In this document: positions 35,975 through 47,139 of the stretch, piece by piece
How the letters are laid out: every line of letters starts with the position of its first letter
Numbering within the stretch: the first letter of the stretch is position 1
NCBI GenBank assembly: GCA_030686995.1
Contig: CM060686.1
Coordinates: 73,421,757-73,485,756, forward strand
Origin: Artemisia argyi
Lineage: Eukaryota > Streptophyta > Magnoliopsida > Asterales > Asteraceae
Reading direction: 5' to 3'
Length of the DNA stretch: 64,000 nucleotides
The notes under the pieces: generated by a model
Database searches by the model: none
Seen by the model: the letters and a program-made list of their open reading frames with translations, nothing else
What the model was told of the DNA's origin: nothing
Translations under genes and position numbers: made by a program

Positions 35975-38900
35975 ATGTATTCAACAATTTAGGAATCCAT
36001 TTGAAGTCTGGTTTATGTTGTAACCAACGTTGCCAATTCCAACTAGTTTTTACTTTCTTAATGGTGAATTCACTAGTAGTTGGCTTATTCCTAGATTTGT
36101 TCTCTGCGCTTATGGGGGTAACTGCAACTTCATTAGAAACCGTAGAAGGCGGCTTTCCTAAGATAGACTTAGAGGCAGTAGTGGGCCTAGAAGGAATGCG
36201 TGTCCTACGTTTCTTATGACGGGTAAGAAGAGAATTAGCTATACACTTAGTATGATCACCAGATGATACGCTTTTGCGACAAAACACACAAGATGCATTA
36301 ATATTCAAAACATTCAAAGGTTCATCATTCGTTACATTTAGATTTGGATTAGAATTTGCCAGATTAGAATCTAAATCTGATGCAACATGAGTTTTATTCA
36401 AATTCCTAAGTTGGTCTTCTACTCCTTGAGCTTCTAGTGATCCTCTTTTACGTTGCCAGAGCCTATTCTTCTTTTTACTTTTTTGCTTGGGTCTGCTAAC
36501 GCTATTAGTGGAGACTAGTCCTGTAGAACTGGAGTTATCAACATTAGAATTTTGAACAACATTCCCTTTAGAAGTTTTGTCTAATTGATACATTCCTGGT
36601 GTTATCACCGTGGTGTCAACCATCTTTCCTTTTTGAAGTAGCTTAATTTCCTCTTTCAAATCGATGATGATGTGATTTTTATCTTGAATTTCAGACTCAA
36701 GTTTCACATTGCAGTAATTAATGTCATCGCGGTTTTGTTGCCATTCGGCATTTTCAATTTTTAAATCCGCAATTTCTTTCTCATATTTGAGACAGAGACT
36801 TTTTAAAGACTCATTGTTTTTGCAAAGCTGACAAGAGTTTGAAACATTTTGACTTTGAAGTTTCAATTCCATTTCAAGACTTTGAGCTTGACACCATTGA
36901 AGCCTTTGTTTGAGTTGACAAATTTCTTTTGAAAATTGTTTTGTCACATCATCATTTTTAATTCTCAGCTTTTCATTCTCATGATTCAGTGTCTCAATTT
37001 CAACATTCAACGAGTTATTATCAACACAAAGATCATCCATAAGCCTAGAAGTACCAGAATGATAGAGATCATTCATGATAACAGACAAAATATCAGCATT
37101 GAGAACTTGTTCCAAGAGTCGATCAGCATCATTTTTTAAAACTCTGTTTCTTTGCTTTTGAACCAAAATCTCATTTTCGGTAGAGTTGAAAACGTTTATC
37201 ATATTTTTCACCTCGTTTTGAAGTTCCTGATCCCAACGTGTAGCACAGAGACGGAGGTGTTTGACAATTGGCAACATTTGTTTTTGAAAAATATCTCTCT
37301 TTTCTCGCTCATAAGCAGATTGAAAAGTTTCAATTTTAATTTCAGAATTACATGCAATTGTTTCCTCCAAAATTTCAATGTCTTCCATAAAAGTTTTGAA
37401 ATAATTTAAGACACGACAAGTTTTTGGTAATGGTGTAAGTTCACCAGATGATGGTAAAGGACCATTTATTTGTGCTACAGTTTGGACAGGGGCCGTATTA
37501 GAGGATGAAATATATGACTCTTCGACAAACCATGATTTCTCAGGTAATTCCTTTTGAGTCACAAAAGATTTAGAAAGAGGTGGAGCTTTTGAATAGTCAT
37601 ATGGTGTCCAATATTGAACATAACTCATTTTTGATCGACTCTCGTCTTCAAGTTCTTCTTCTTCCTCAGTATCAAAAACAACAGCACGCACAATCGTATT
37701 ATCAAGCAAATGGTCCATACTGTAAATTTTAGGAATTTCTTTGAATGCCGTGTGAAGAAACATTGAATTGTAATCACCAAGTGCAAAACCTTTATCGGGT
37801 CTCGGTTTTAAAGTAAATTTCTGAATTGTTGTGATAGAGTTCCCGTGTTTGTAAACAATGTTACGAAATTCTTTGAGTTGTTTTTCAAGATCAACAATCT
37901 CACCGAGTAAGTCATCTATATACTTCCTTTTTCGTATTTTATGTTCACAAAAATCCTTTTTACAACTTAACAATTCTGTTTCTGTTTTTGAAAGTACTGT
38001 TTGAAGATGTTCAACTTGCATTTTCAATTCACACTTTTCACTTTCGAATTTCGAAATCAACTTTCCGTTTGACTCAATTAAATCTTGCATTTTGTGTTGA
38101 AGATCTTGTTCTTTGTTGTAAGAATCTTGAAAAGCTTTTTCAAAACTTTTTGCATGTTTAATCTTGTCTTCCTGATTTGAAAGCTGAATTTTATAACACT
38201 CAATATCTCTTGCAAGCGACGCATTTTGTTCTTTTAAAACTTTGTTTTTCTCGTTGCATTTTATGATTTGCAATTGTTGAGCATCCAGTTGTTTAGATAA
38301 CAATATTAGGTCAGGGTTTGGATCAAATGATGGTTCATGTTGTTCTAAATGATCATGTTTATCATTCTCAATAGGATCATCAAATGAAACAACTGTGTCA
38401 TCATCAAATATGACAACTGTGCTTATTTGTTCATCTGTTTGAGAAGATGAAGATGATTTTGATGGAACAACTTGCGCCATATCTGATTCATAAGCAGAAG
38501 GTGAGACTATATCATTTATAAAGCATGCATTGAGGTCATGTACCTGAGACAAGCCGTCAGTGTCATACACTGGACCTGAACCATTAAGCTTAAGTTCCTG
38601 CATGTTGGCCATAAGCATCACAGCTGCATTAGCTTCTAGATCTTCCATGTCATCGTCATTGTTCACATTTGCCATGAAGTTGTTGTCCTGTTCAGGGAAA
38701 TGTCCATCTTTTTCATCTTGAAGAGCCATGAGTAATGCCTGCTTGTGAAACTTACTACCCCGAGTTCTCGGTTTAGGACATGCAGTCGCTATATGACCTT
38801 GTTCATTACAGTTATAACACCACACAGCATTCCCTGAGTTGGAGTTCCTAGTTGCAACTGGTTCAGACCTTTGCTGAGAAGATCCTGAGTTGTTCCTGAA

Positions 38901-40334
38901 CCCCGCATTGTTACTAAACCTCTGACCATTCCCAAAGTTTCCTGAAGAACTTCCTGAACCAGATCGACCATAGCTACGATTCTGAATTTCCACTCTTCCA
39001 TCATTGACAACAGCTTGATTCCTTGTGTTAGATGATGAACGTTGACGGTTGTTTGTCTTGTTGGAGAATTTGCTAAAAGCACGAGCAATAAGAGCAAGTC
39101 CCTGATTCAACGTGTTAAAGTCATCATCGTCATCGTCATTGGAATTTGAGTAATACACTGCATCATTGTTGTTTAATGGAACAAGTTGAGTAGAAGCATT
39201 CTGTGGAGATGAATCATAAGGGACCATTTGGTTCGAGGTAGAAGACTGTGGATAACTGAAGTAGTTCTGCTCTTGAACATATGCATGATTTGACATGGGT
39301 GGTGGAGCATAGGGAGATTGAGCTACGAGAGCCAAAGAATTTGGTGTTGGTGTGTATCCTCCTCGTAGAGCTCGATCTTTTTCCACTTCAGGTTCATGGT
39401 GTTTCAGAAAATCATAAAACAAACCATATGGAGCATCATGAAGATTTTTTGTTTGACGAACAAATGTCACATATTTATGCCAATCTGGACCAAGACTACC
39501 GACAAATTTGGAGTTCACTGCTATCCTTGGTACTGTGATTTTGTGACGTTCCAGATCATTGACCACATTTGTGAAACGATGATAGTAGGATTCAAGTGAC
39601 TCTCCTGGTTCAATTGTGATGTCTGTGTATTCCATGTAGAGTTTGGATTCCATATCATCTTTGTTCAATTGAGTGCCTTCCATAAGGAGATGAACATGTT
39701 CCCACATAGCTTTGGCTGTCTTCTGAGCATCGACACTTTGATAAATTGGATTAGGTATACCTTGAAGTATATAAGCCATTGCGTACTCATCAGCTTCACG
39801 ATGTAATTTCTGTTCTTCTGTGAGTGCAGATTCTGGAAGAGGTCTATCACCAGGAGGACGTGGAGGATCAGCATTTGGATCACCAATTTCAAATCTTGTT
39901 GGCCACTCAAATGGTCCTTCAAGTATCACTTGTTTCAAGAATTTTCCATGAGGTTTCTTAAGTTCAAGAAATCATAAGAATCGACTTGACCACTGAACAT
40001 AGTTCCCAGGTGTAAGCATTGGAGGTGTTTCAAGTGATCCTGCCTCATGTCTGGATTGTTGAGTTGTAATAACTTCACACATCCTATCAAACCAGTGAGG
40101 TTGTTTTGAGGAAAACTGATTGTTATGTTGTGACATTTGATGTGGTTGTTGTTGAGGAATGATTTGATGTTGTTGCATCATTAGGTAATGATGTAGTGGA
40201 TTAAACGGTTTTTGTTGAACATGTGATTGTGAAGGTTGTTGATACGGTTGTTGCTGATGGTATTGTTGTTGCTGATACTGCTGATGTTACTGTTGCTGAG
40301 GATGAGGGAAGTAGTAATTAGGTGGTTGAGACAT
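35862..40334 (-). pseudogene. Copia 1 gag with long coiled-coil extension
   Basis: The frame starts at an ATG at 40334 (MSQPPNYYFPHPQQQ, Gln-rich). It has two in-frame stops (TAA 40287-40289, TGA 39972-39974, probably Arg to stop) and is then open for 1,358 codons to 35862. It contains the Copia capsid domain (ADEYAMAYILQGIPNPIY, AMWEHVHLLMEGT, SLESYYHRFTNVVNDLE), a CCHC zinc knuckle CYNCNEQGHIATAC at about 38778-38819, and about 600 residues of heptad-rich helix (about 38330-36600). A second Cys cluster, CVFCRKSVSSGDHTKC, lies at about 36245-36290. The extension is much longer than in a typical Copia gag; Copia 2 has a comparable one. Confidence 0.9.
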
Positions 40335-40607
40335 TTTTCGTGATTATGGTAAACTTAGATCGTTAAAGATAAATAAAGGTTGTAATTAGATTTGAAAAAT
40401 TTGATATCATACTCGGTATGTTAAGATGTTCAAACTCGGTATGTTCACTTAGTCTTCAAACTCGGTATGTTTACTTAGTCTTCAAACTCGGTTGGTTCAC
40501 TAGTAATATTATTTGTCTCTTATTTTCATTAGGTGTTCTTCCACTCTCTCTCTCTACTTACTTTCTCTCTCTAGAATTCTTAAGGGATAATTAGCACTGA
40601 TACCACT
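40335..40607 (-). promoter_or_regulatory. Copia 1 leader and primer-binding site
   Basis: Read on the minus strand, TGGTATCAGTGC (40594-40605) follows the LTR after two bases and differs by one base from the usual Met-tRNA primer site. The leader also contains four CAAACTCGGTATG-like motifs on the plus strand (about 40405-40495), sharing the AAACTCG core with the array at 31320-32000, and a CT-rich tract (40541-40573). Confidence 0.85.
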
Positions 40608-40955
40608 TGTTAGGTCATGATTTTTATAACATAATTACTAAGATAGATCTAGAGAGAGAAAGTAAGTAGAGAGAGAGAGTGGAAGGAACCCTAAGAATGA
40701 AATGAAAGAGATGAAATTACTAGGAGAACCAACCAACCTCAAAATGAGGTTATACATAGCTATTTATAGGAAAGGATTAGGGCTTCACCACACTTAGACA
40801 ATATTACACACTTAGTCCTTAGACTTTATCCAAACCTATAAACTAAGCATAAAACTTAATAAAACATATGAAATAACTAACGTATTAACTAAATAATGCA
40901 ACCTATAACAAAATTCAATGGCCGACACTTGAAATACTAAAGTCTATTCCCAACA
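40608..40955 (-). repeat. LTR of Copia 1 (5' LTR in element orientation)
   Basis: 348 bp, the same length as its partner. Differences were seen at about five positions (for example near 40637, 40817, 40849 and 40919). It is followed by the TAAAG target copy. Confidence 0.95.
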
Positions 40956-41270
40956 TAAAGGGGAAAGAAAAGAGACGGAGAGGAAAAAAGGAGTGAAGTA
41001 AAAAGGAGAGGAATAAGAAATTATTTTTTTATCTTGTGTTCTCTAGTCGGAAAGAAAAAAGAAGGAAGTAACAAAAAAAGAGCTTTAAAATCAATTTCAC
41101 TCCATTTCATCCCAATTTGGGAAGTAAATTAGGAGAGTAATTTTGATGTAATTTACTATCCTTTACTTTCCTCTCCCCTCCTAAAAAATCTCAGGAACAC
41201 AACTTTTTTTTACTACCATTCCAAAACTTTCCCTTTCACTCCAAAAAATAAACTCGAGAACAGAGTGTTA

Positions 41271-42508
41271 GTATTTTTCTTGTGTGCAGTACTTCAGTTT
41301 TTCTTGTGTGCAGCTGTTCTTGTCTTCTTGAGAAGGAGACATTTTATAAAGATATCAGATGTCTAATTACTAAGTTGACTTAACGGTTGTTTCAGTTGTT
41401 TGTGAGCAACAAAACATAAACGATGAAAAATTTCGAGCTGAGTCGGTTTCTTGGCTCTTTGGTCCTGTATGTTCCTGACTTCATGTGATGCTCAAAATGC
41501 AGAAATATGATGTTGCTTAGTTAAATCATGCACAAATCATTTAGTCACAGTAGCAATATATAATGCAATTCCAACTCAATAAATTTGTGCTACTGTGTTG
41601 AACATAAAAAATGAACTAATGAAGTCATTTCAATATACTGAAATATAAAAAATGGACATAAAAAATATATAATGAAGTCATTAACAACTCAATATTTCAA
41701 TATGGCACAAATAAAATGAAGGAAATAATTAAGTCATTGAAGTGTCGGGCTTCAATCGGGCTTAACTCGGGCCAAAGTGAATTACTGTATAATAATTATT
41801 TCCCACCAACAATGCAACTCCATTTTTTGAAATTTCGGTTCATTGCCTACTAAAACCGAAACTGACCTGACAAAACCGAAAAAAACCGAGCTGAACCGAG
41901 TCCCATTGGGTTCGGTTTCGGTCCAGCTTTTGAACACATTCCGGTTTCGGTTAGGGTCAACCCGGTTCGGTTCGGGTTTGACCCGATACTCAGACCTAAA
42001 TGAATTATGGATATTTTTTAGATTTTAAAACTAGCGAAGGAATCAATTGTAAAACTTTATGAGAACCAAAAAGTATACCTTATCTTTTTATCTCAAAAGT
42101 TGGTATGTGATGTAACAACCGTTAGAAATTTTAGAGAAAGAAAAGTTGTACCTCCAAGATACCGTAGATGTTCAAAAATCAAATTAAAATAGGAAATGAT
42201 TTGCACACCCCAAATAATGGTTGGGACACTGCATCTTATGTTGTGAACAATTGTACATATATCACAATGCTTATTGTATTTGTACTTTAGAGTTGAAGTG
42301 TGCCAATTACTTCCCAATTAAAATAGGCGGATGTTTCAAAATGATGAAACATAAGTATATCAAGATGGAAGAAAGATACTCCGTACATCATTTTTGAAAT
42401 CAATATAAAATTTCTCTATTTTGAAAATGATGAAGCTTCTTTTATTGCAAGAGAAGAAACGTACATGACAATTCATTTATAACTAAAACAAATTGGAAAT
42501 CAAGACAT
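41271..42508. other. Gene-poor stretch with a possible ACCGAA-rich MITE relic
   Basis: No gene seen. About 41835-41997 is dense in ACCGAA and its complement and ends in a CAGACCTA-like terminus, like hAT MITEs of the kind at 22507, but a matching left end and target duplication were not found. Confidence 0.4.
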
Positions 42509-42511
42509 TTA

Positions 42512-42724
42512 GGATGTGTTTGTTAAAAGTAGCAGTGAGCAATAGCAGTGAGCTACGAGCAATCCACATCGCACTGCTCACAACTTCTTAAAGAAGCATT
42601 GAAAAAATGAGCATTCCTAAAAAAATAGTGAAACTCACCGCTCCTTTATCAAACGAACAATAAAAATCAAAAAGCTCATTGCTCACCGCTCGTTGCTCCG
42701 AAAAGCTCCGCGCCAAACATATCC
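42512..42724. mobile_element. Tourist-like MITE (213 bp)
   Basis: Ends GGATGTGTTTG and CAAACATATCC (one mismatch) flanked by TTA on both sides (42509-42511, 42725-42727), as in PIF/Harbinger MITEs. The interior has mirrored AGCAGTGAGC / GCTCACCGCT segments. No coding. Confidence 0.8.
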
Positions 42725-42875
42725 TTATTAGAGTAGTGTATAATGGGTGTTTATCGAGGTGCTTAAAAATTGACAATAAAAGTTATCCGCTACCTTAATA
42801 TTGCATACATTATTGTTGTTCGTATTCGTGTTTGATCCTTTTGTTTGATTATATAGTTTGTTTCATTTTCTCCAT

Positions 42876-42956
42876 GTATAGGCAAAGAATTTTAATTCTT
42901 TCTTAGCGTTTATGTATAGGCAAAGAATTTTAATTCTTTCTTAGCGTTTATGTATT
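42876..42956. repeat. 38-bp tandem duplication
   Basis: TGTATAGGCAAAGAATTT through TTCTTAGCGTTTA occurs twice with a period of 38 bp. Confidence 0.9.
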
Positions 42957-43084
42957 TACTAGATAAGTATATGTGCATAGCAATGAGATTTTAAAGTGGC
43001 ATATAGCTATCTATTTGGTTACACAAAACGTTACACAATACATTTAACCAAAATATCATTATAATTATATACTACTATAAAATT

Positions 43085-43734
43085 CTTTTAAAGAATCTCG
43101 ATCCGGCAAATGGATTATGTAATAGCACAAGGTTGATATGTAAACGTTTTGATCCTAATGTCATGAATGCTGAAATTGCTGTCGGACAACAAGCTGGAAT
43201 TATAGTGCTCTTGCTAATAATTCCTCTTGCTCCATCTGAAGAAGACATGTCCCTTTCAAACTAAAGAGAACACAATTTCATATGCACCTTAGCTTTGCAA
43301 TGACTATCAATAAAGCTCAAGGCCAAACAATTCCAAATGTGGGTGTCTATTTGCCCGACTCTGTTTTCTCGCATGACCAGCTTTATGTTGCTTTGTTTAG
43401 AGGGGATAATAAGTAGAACTACAAAGGTATTAGTGAAGCCAGTCAAAGAGTTCGGTCAATGAGGAGTCTACACCTCAAACGTGCATTGTTAGTTATTATC
43501 TCATAATTGATGTAATGTTTATTTTAAGTTTCACTAAATGTTTTTATTTGTTCTTTGATACATTTTAAGAATTTTTGCTTGAGATGTTATCGCATGTTAC
43601 GACCGTCTGTAATTACATTTTCATTTTTTCACGTTCTATTTTGAACGTTACACGAAACACTTAATACAATATCACATATCGTTAATTGTTTGCCACTAGA
43701 AATTTCCATTGCTATGCACGGGTACTCGCCTAGT
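43085..43734 (+). pseudogene. Helitron helicase C-terminal remnant with Helitron 3' end
   Basis: Broken coding sequence of the Pif1-type helicase domain of a Helitron Rep/helicase: DPANGLCNSTRLICKRFDPN near the start, then after a frame break LSFAMTINKAQGQTIPNVGV, YLPDSVFSHDQLYVALFRG. These are the last helicase motifs (V and VI; the final Arg is kept in LFRG, although Ser is now Phe). A 3' terminus follows, TGCACGGGTACTCGC and CTAGT at 43730-43734. Stops and frameshifts (near 43260 and 43400) make it inactive. It names the Helitron family to which the end at 1965 belongs. Confidence 0.85.

Positions 43735-43738
<4 letters not shown>

Positions 43739-43830
<92 letters not shown>
43739..43830. 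repeat. (TA)n(GA)n microsatellite
   Basis: About 70 bp of TA followed by about 20 bp of GA, directly after the Helitron 3' end. Confidence 0.95.
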
Positions 43831-44235
43831 TTAGGATCAAATAAGAAGATTACTTAAAATAAGAAGGAATAAGAAGAACTATAACCGCAAATCCGAGATA
43901 CACCGACCTAAATTAGATGCATCCCTATAATCTTAGATGCATTATAACACATCATAGTGTGTTTTCTAGATTTTAACCAGATGCATATACGTATAATAGA
44001 TGCATTTCACGATTTCTCTTGTTTTTTGTTCCTCTACACGTGCCAAAATCATGAAAATCAATTTGCACCATCTATACATCAAATTAACTTTCGAAACTCA
44101 AGATGTTGCATCTATATGAATAGAAATGCAGCTAATGCAAGTCGTTGCATCTCAAATGCGTGGTTTTGGTCACTTCTCACCATTTCTTATTTAAATTTAC
44201 TTCTCACTGGATCCCTACTCTCTATATAGAGTTAT
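43800..44235. mobile_element. MITE-like element within TA repeats
   Basis: The left end TATATAGAGAGAG...TTAGGATC and the complement of the right end TATATAGAGAGTAGGGATCC form imperfect terminal repeats of about 40 bp. The interior has several AGATGCAT blocks. It sits between two TA microsatellites, so a target duplication cannot be recognised. No coding. Confidence 0.5.
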
Positions 44236-44247
44236 ATATATATAAAG

Positions 44248-44310
<63 letters not shown>

Positions 44311-44340
44311 TGTATATATATGTGTGTGTGTATATATATA
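44225..44340. repeat. (TA)n microsatellite with TG interruptions
   Basis: TA-rich run with a short TGTGTGTG stretch near 44322. The open frame across it (44145-44381) is meaningless. Confidence 0.93.
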
Positions 44341-44370
44341 CTAGTTTCAAAGCCCGCCCAATGGGCGGAC
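44340..44370 (-). mobile_element. Helitron 3' terminus, minus strand
   Basis: ACTAG at 44340-44344 (CTAGT on the minus strand) and, eight bases further in, the hairpin CCGCCCA-A-TGGGCGG (44354-44368). This is the arrangement of a Helitron 3' end read from the minus strand, inserted at a T in a TA repeat. The element would extend to the right and could include the minus-strand B3 gene; its 5' end was not identified. Confidence 0.7.
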
Positions 44371-45613
44371 ATGACTTGTAATTTTACATTTTAATTTCAT
44401 AATTTACGGATAATAGTTTTTTTTTAGTTATTTGTTATGTTTTAAGTTGACGTGTGTTGATGAATTGTATTTTTAATTTAATGTTGTACGGTTGACTTAT
44501 AAATTTTACATTGTAATGTGCATAATTTCATCCATTGATAGTGTAATTTTTTATGCATGTGTTTAGAAGCAATGTGCATAATTTCATCCATTGATAGTGT
44601 AATTTTTTATGTATGTGTTTAGAAGCGTGTTTAATGTGTATGATCAAGATTTTTTATGCAATTGTATCGAATGCTGTATTTAGTTCATAGTCGTATGATC
44701 CAACTTTTATAAATTGCATAATGAGTCTATTTGGAACAATGTTAATTTGTTCAGTTTGATTTGTTAGACAGTCAAAATAACCCAGCCGTTTTGAAGGCAT
44801 ATCATTAAGCATATAACTAAACGCAAATTATAAAGATTTATAAGTAATTGAAGCCAAAAATATACATGAGTGTGTAAGTTGTATGGTTGATTGTGGTCAA
44901 CTGGGAGGTCCCTTGACGCTGTCATGATGGGTATATAGAGTTTTGAAATAACATTTTTGACACAAGACACTCTTTTATATACCTTTAAGAACAATTATGA
45001 ATAATAAAACTCCTGAACTTCAAAGTTTTTTTTTGTGATGTCAGGTTTTGTTTTGTGGCTATCTGAGTGAATGTTTGTTTAAATGGTGCTACCCTTTTGT
45101 TGCTCAAAAAGGATGATTTTGACTTGCAGTTTACGGATGGATCTGCCTTGAGGCCTCTGAAATTCTTCAAAGAGTTACCTGAATTGCAGTTAACTCCATA
45201 GGCCTTTGATTGTGAAAGTGATCTGTAAACCACAATGCTGATACACTACCCACAACAAGTATATCGATTGAAAAGAATTCAAATTTGAGCCTGAAAACAT
45301 GACTTCAGTTTTGAATAAACTGCACAAAAATAATCATTTTCGTAGTCATCATTATAAAAATGACAAATACTCTATTGACTCTTAAAAATTGAAAGAGTAC
45401 AATGAGCATAGTATAAAGAAGTCTAATGCATTTGGCCCACGAAAGATTCATATGTTCAGTGCAATAATAGGCGTGATTTGCTGCTGCATTGGTTTTCTAT
45501 GATGAGAAATTGAAAAGACATACATAACATATAGGCGATTAATTTATTTAAAACCGTTATTTCATAATCCTGCATATTTCAGTTGATGACAACCATCAAA
45601 AAAATTTGTAATT
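44371..45613. other. Region downstream of the B3 gene
   Basis: AT-rich. A 60-bp segment containing GTGCATAATTTCATCCATTG is repeated at about 44516 and 44573. A minus-strand open stretch at 44985-45233 (containing NCNSGNSLKNFRGLKADP) has a small intron-like break and may be another host-gene exon, but I do not recognise it. Confidence 0.4.
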
Positions 45614-46731
45614 CTAACAAACATGAAATATTGGTATTGTCTTGTTGTGTGCATCTTCATTATGCAGTTCGTAACGGAACAGTTTGATGCGCATCATTTT
45701 TCCTTCTTCAAATCCACATTCTAGTCCAAATTGTTTCCAATTGCCTTCCATCACTAACGACATGATCTTAAAAGGGTTACTTGTGTCAGCAATTACCTTC
45801 AACTTTATTGAATATGTCAAGTCCATGTGAACAATCTTTCCTTTTTTGTAAGAATCCATGTTTAAGTTATCCCATATATCTAATTCGATTATCTGTTTGT
45901 TGAATGCATAATTTGTTAAGTATGACATGGTAATTATAATATTTCGTTGGTGATTTTGGCCCAATTAGTTTAGATGACTTACCAATGGATAGTGATTCCC
46001 AGCATCTAGTTTGAACTTTGTGTAGACTACCCTTTCTTCATTGACATGAGCCGAGTGGTGGTACCATGTGCATATATGATGCATTCTTGGATCTGCAATA
46101 TGAATTTTAAGTATAGTTAACGATATTATGAAAAAATTATAGTTTTTAAATTTTTGTTGTAATTACCATTGATATCACGATTAAGTATTGGTCTGGGTGG
46201 TTTTTTGAGGAATGTTGTTCGTATATCTTCTTTGCTGAGACCAAGACCATCGTAGCCACTTATAACTACTACCGACAATGTATAACTTGGCAGATTTGTA
46301 AACACAAGTTGCTGTCCCCATTGTATTCCTGCTGTTACAACAAAGTCGTCCCATCCATAACTGGTCAGTCCATTCATTCTGACTATCTTATCTTCCCATG
46401 GTTTAACCCTTTTATGACGAACGGGAAACATCATTCCTGCGTAAATGACTGTGAATGTATTCTGCCAGATATCTTGTAAGAAATCTCCCGGTAACAACTG
46501 TATGCATAAAGATGTAGAGTGAAAAGCGTCAATGTAATATAATGACTATTTAATCAGTAATAATGTAATTGTATTTTAGTTGTTACATACCGTTATTCCT
46601 GGAGTATAAGTTGCCAAACACCTTATCATTCTTGGACCTATCGTCTTTCTATCATATACAGCACATTCTGACCCAGTATTGTCGTATAATGTGACATAGT
46701 AGTCGTTTGTTCCTATCTTTATAAAGTGGAT
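45614..46731 (-). pseudogene. B3-domain gene, 3' half (rest of exon 2 to exon 5)
   Basis: Exons at 46731-46591 (rest of exon 2: HFIKIGTNDYYVTLYDNTGS), 46497-46167 (LLPGDFLQDIW, then VRMNGLTSYGWDDFVVTAGI and QWGQQLVFTNLPSYTLSVVV), 46092-45983 (MHHICTWYHHSAHVNEERVV) and 45892-45614 (IIELDIWDNLNMDSYKKGK to PIFHVC and stop). All introns have GT-AG borders and the joins keep the frame. The segments GW..F and G..L.F with alternating hydrophobic strands fit plant B3 DNA-binding domains, REM type, nuclear transcription factors. The gene is cut at 46731 by Copia 2; its 5' part lies at 58908-59291. Confidence 0.72.
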
Positions 46732-47139
46732 TGTTAGCATTAAAAATATGTATTGAGAAGTGATGGTCATTCTCATATTAGGAACTTTGTAATGTGTCTT
46801 AGTTTATGGAATAGGATAGTCATTGGGCTTTGGACTTGGTAAGCTAATGTGTTATGTGCAATGTTATATAAGCCTTATTATCTAGTCATGTAACCAAGTC
46901 CAATCCCAAGCCCATAGAAAGCCTTTAGGGCATTATCTCTCATGTACTATATAAACACCTCAAAGGCTCATTTGAGGTGTGTGCTTGTGTGTGTATTGTG
47001 TGTGTTTGTTAATAAAAGTTCTCTTCATCTTATCATTCTCTTTCAATATTAACGCCACACATATATAACATCAAGTCACCATCTTTACTTCATTTACGTG
47101 CTATATTTGTGTTAAAGTTGATATATCTAAGGTCCTGCA
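46732..47139 (+). repeat. 5' LTR of Copia 2
   Basis: 408 bp from TGTTAGCATT to CCTGCA. The TATA box TATATAAAC is at about 46948-46956. A 3' end AATAAA-like signal (TTAATAAAAG) lies about 55 bp further on. Confidence 0.95.

Larger units (their letters stand above)
24582..40955 (-). mobile_element. Copia element 1: full-length, defective, with accessory ORF (16.4 kb)
   Basis: LTRs of 348 bp at 24582-24929 and 40608-40955, with TG...CA ends and an exact target duplication TAAAG (24577-24581, 40956-40960). Order in element direction (right to left): LTR, primer site, leader, gag, protease, integrase, RT, RNase H, a spacer with a motif array, the accessory frame, a conserved noncoding 3' region, polypurine tract, LTR. 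I count about five differences between the LTRs (about 98.6% identity), so the insertion is recent. The order protease-integrase-RT-RNase H defines Copia. Its size, long gag and sequence downstream of pol suggest the SIRE/Maximus lineage or a relative. All frames are broken. Confidence 0.95.
24560..41267. mobile_element. Tourist-like MITE (about 329 bp) split by Copia element 1
   Basis: Terminal repeats CACTCTGTTCCCGAGT (24560-24575) and its near-complement ending at 41267, flanked by the 3-bp target TTA (24557-24559 and 41268-41270), as in PIF/Harbinger MITEs. Copia element 1 lies 22 bp inside the left end. Without it the MITE would be 22 + 307 bp. This dates the MITE as older than the Copia element. 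Confidence 0.75.

Noticed and set aside
36936..39599. Plus-strand frames across the Copia 1 gag region
   Set aside because: Shadows of the minus-strand gag frame; no domain content.
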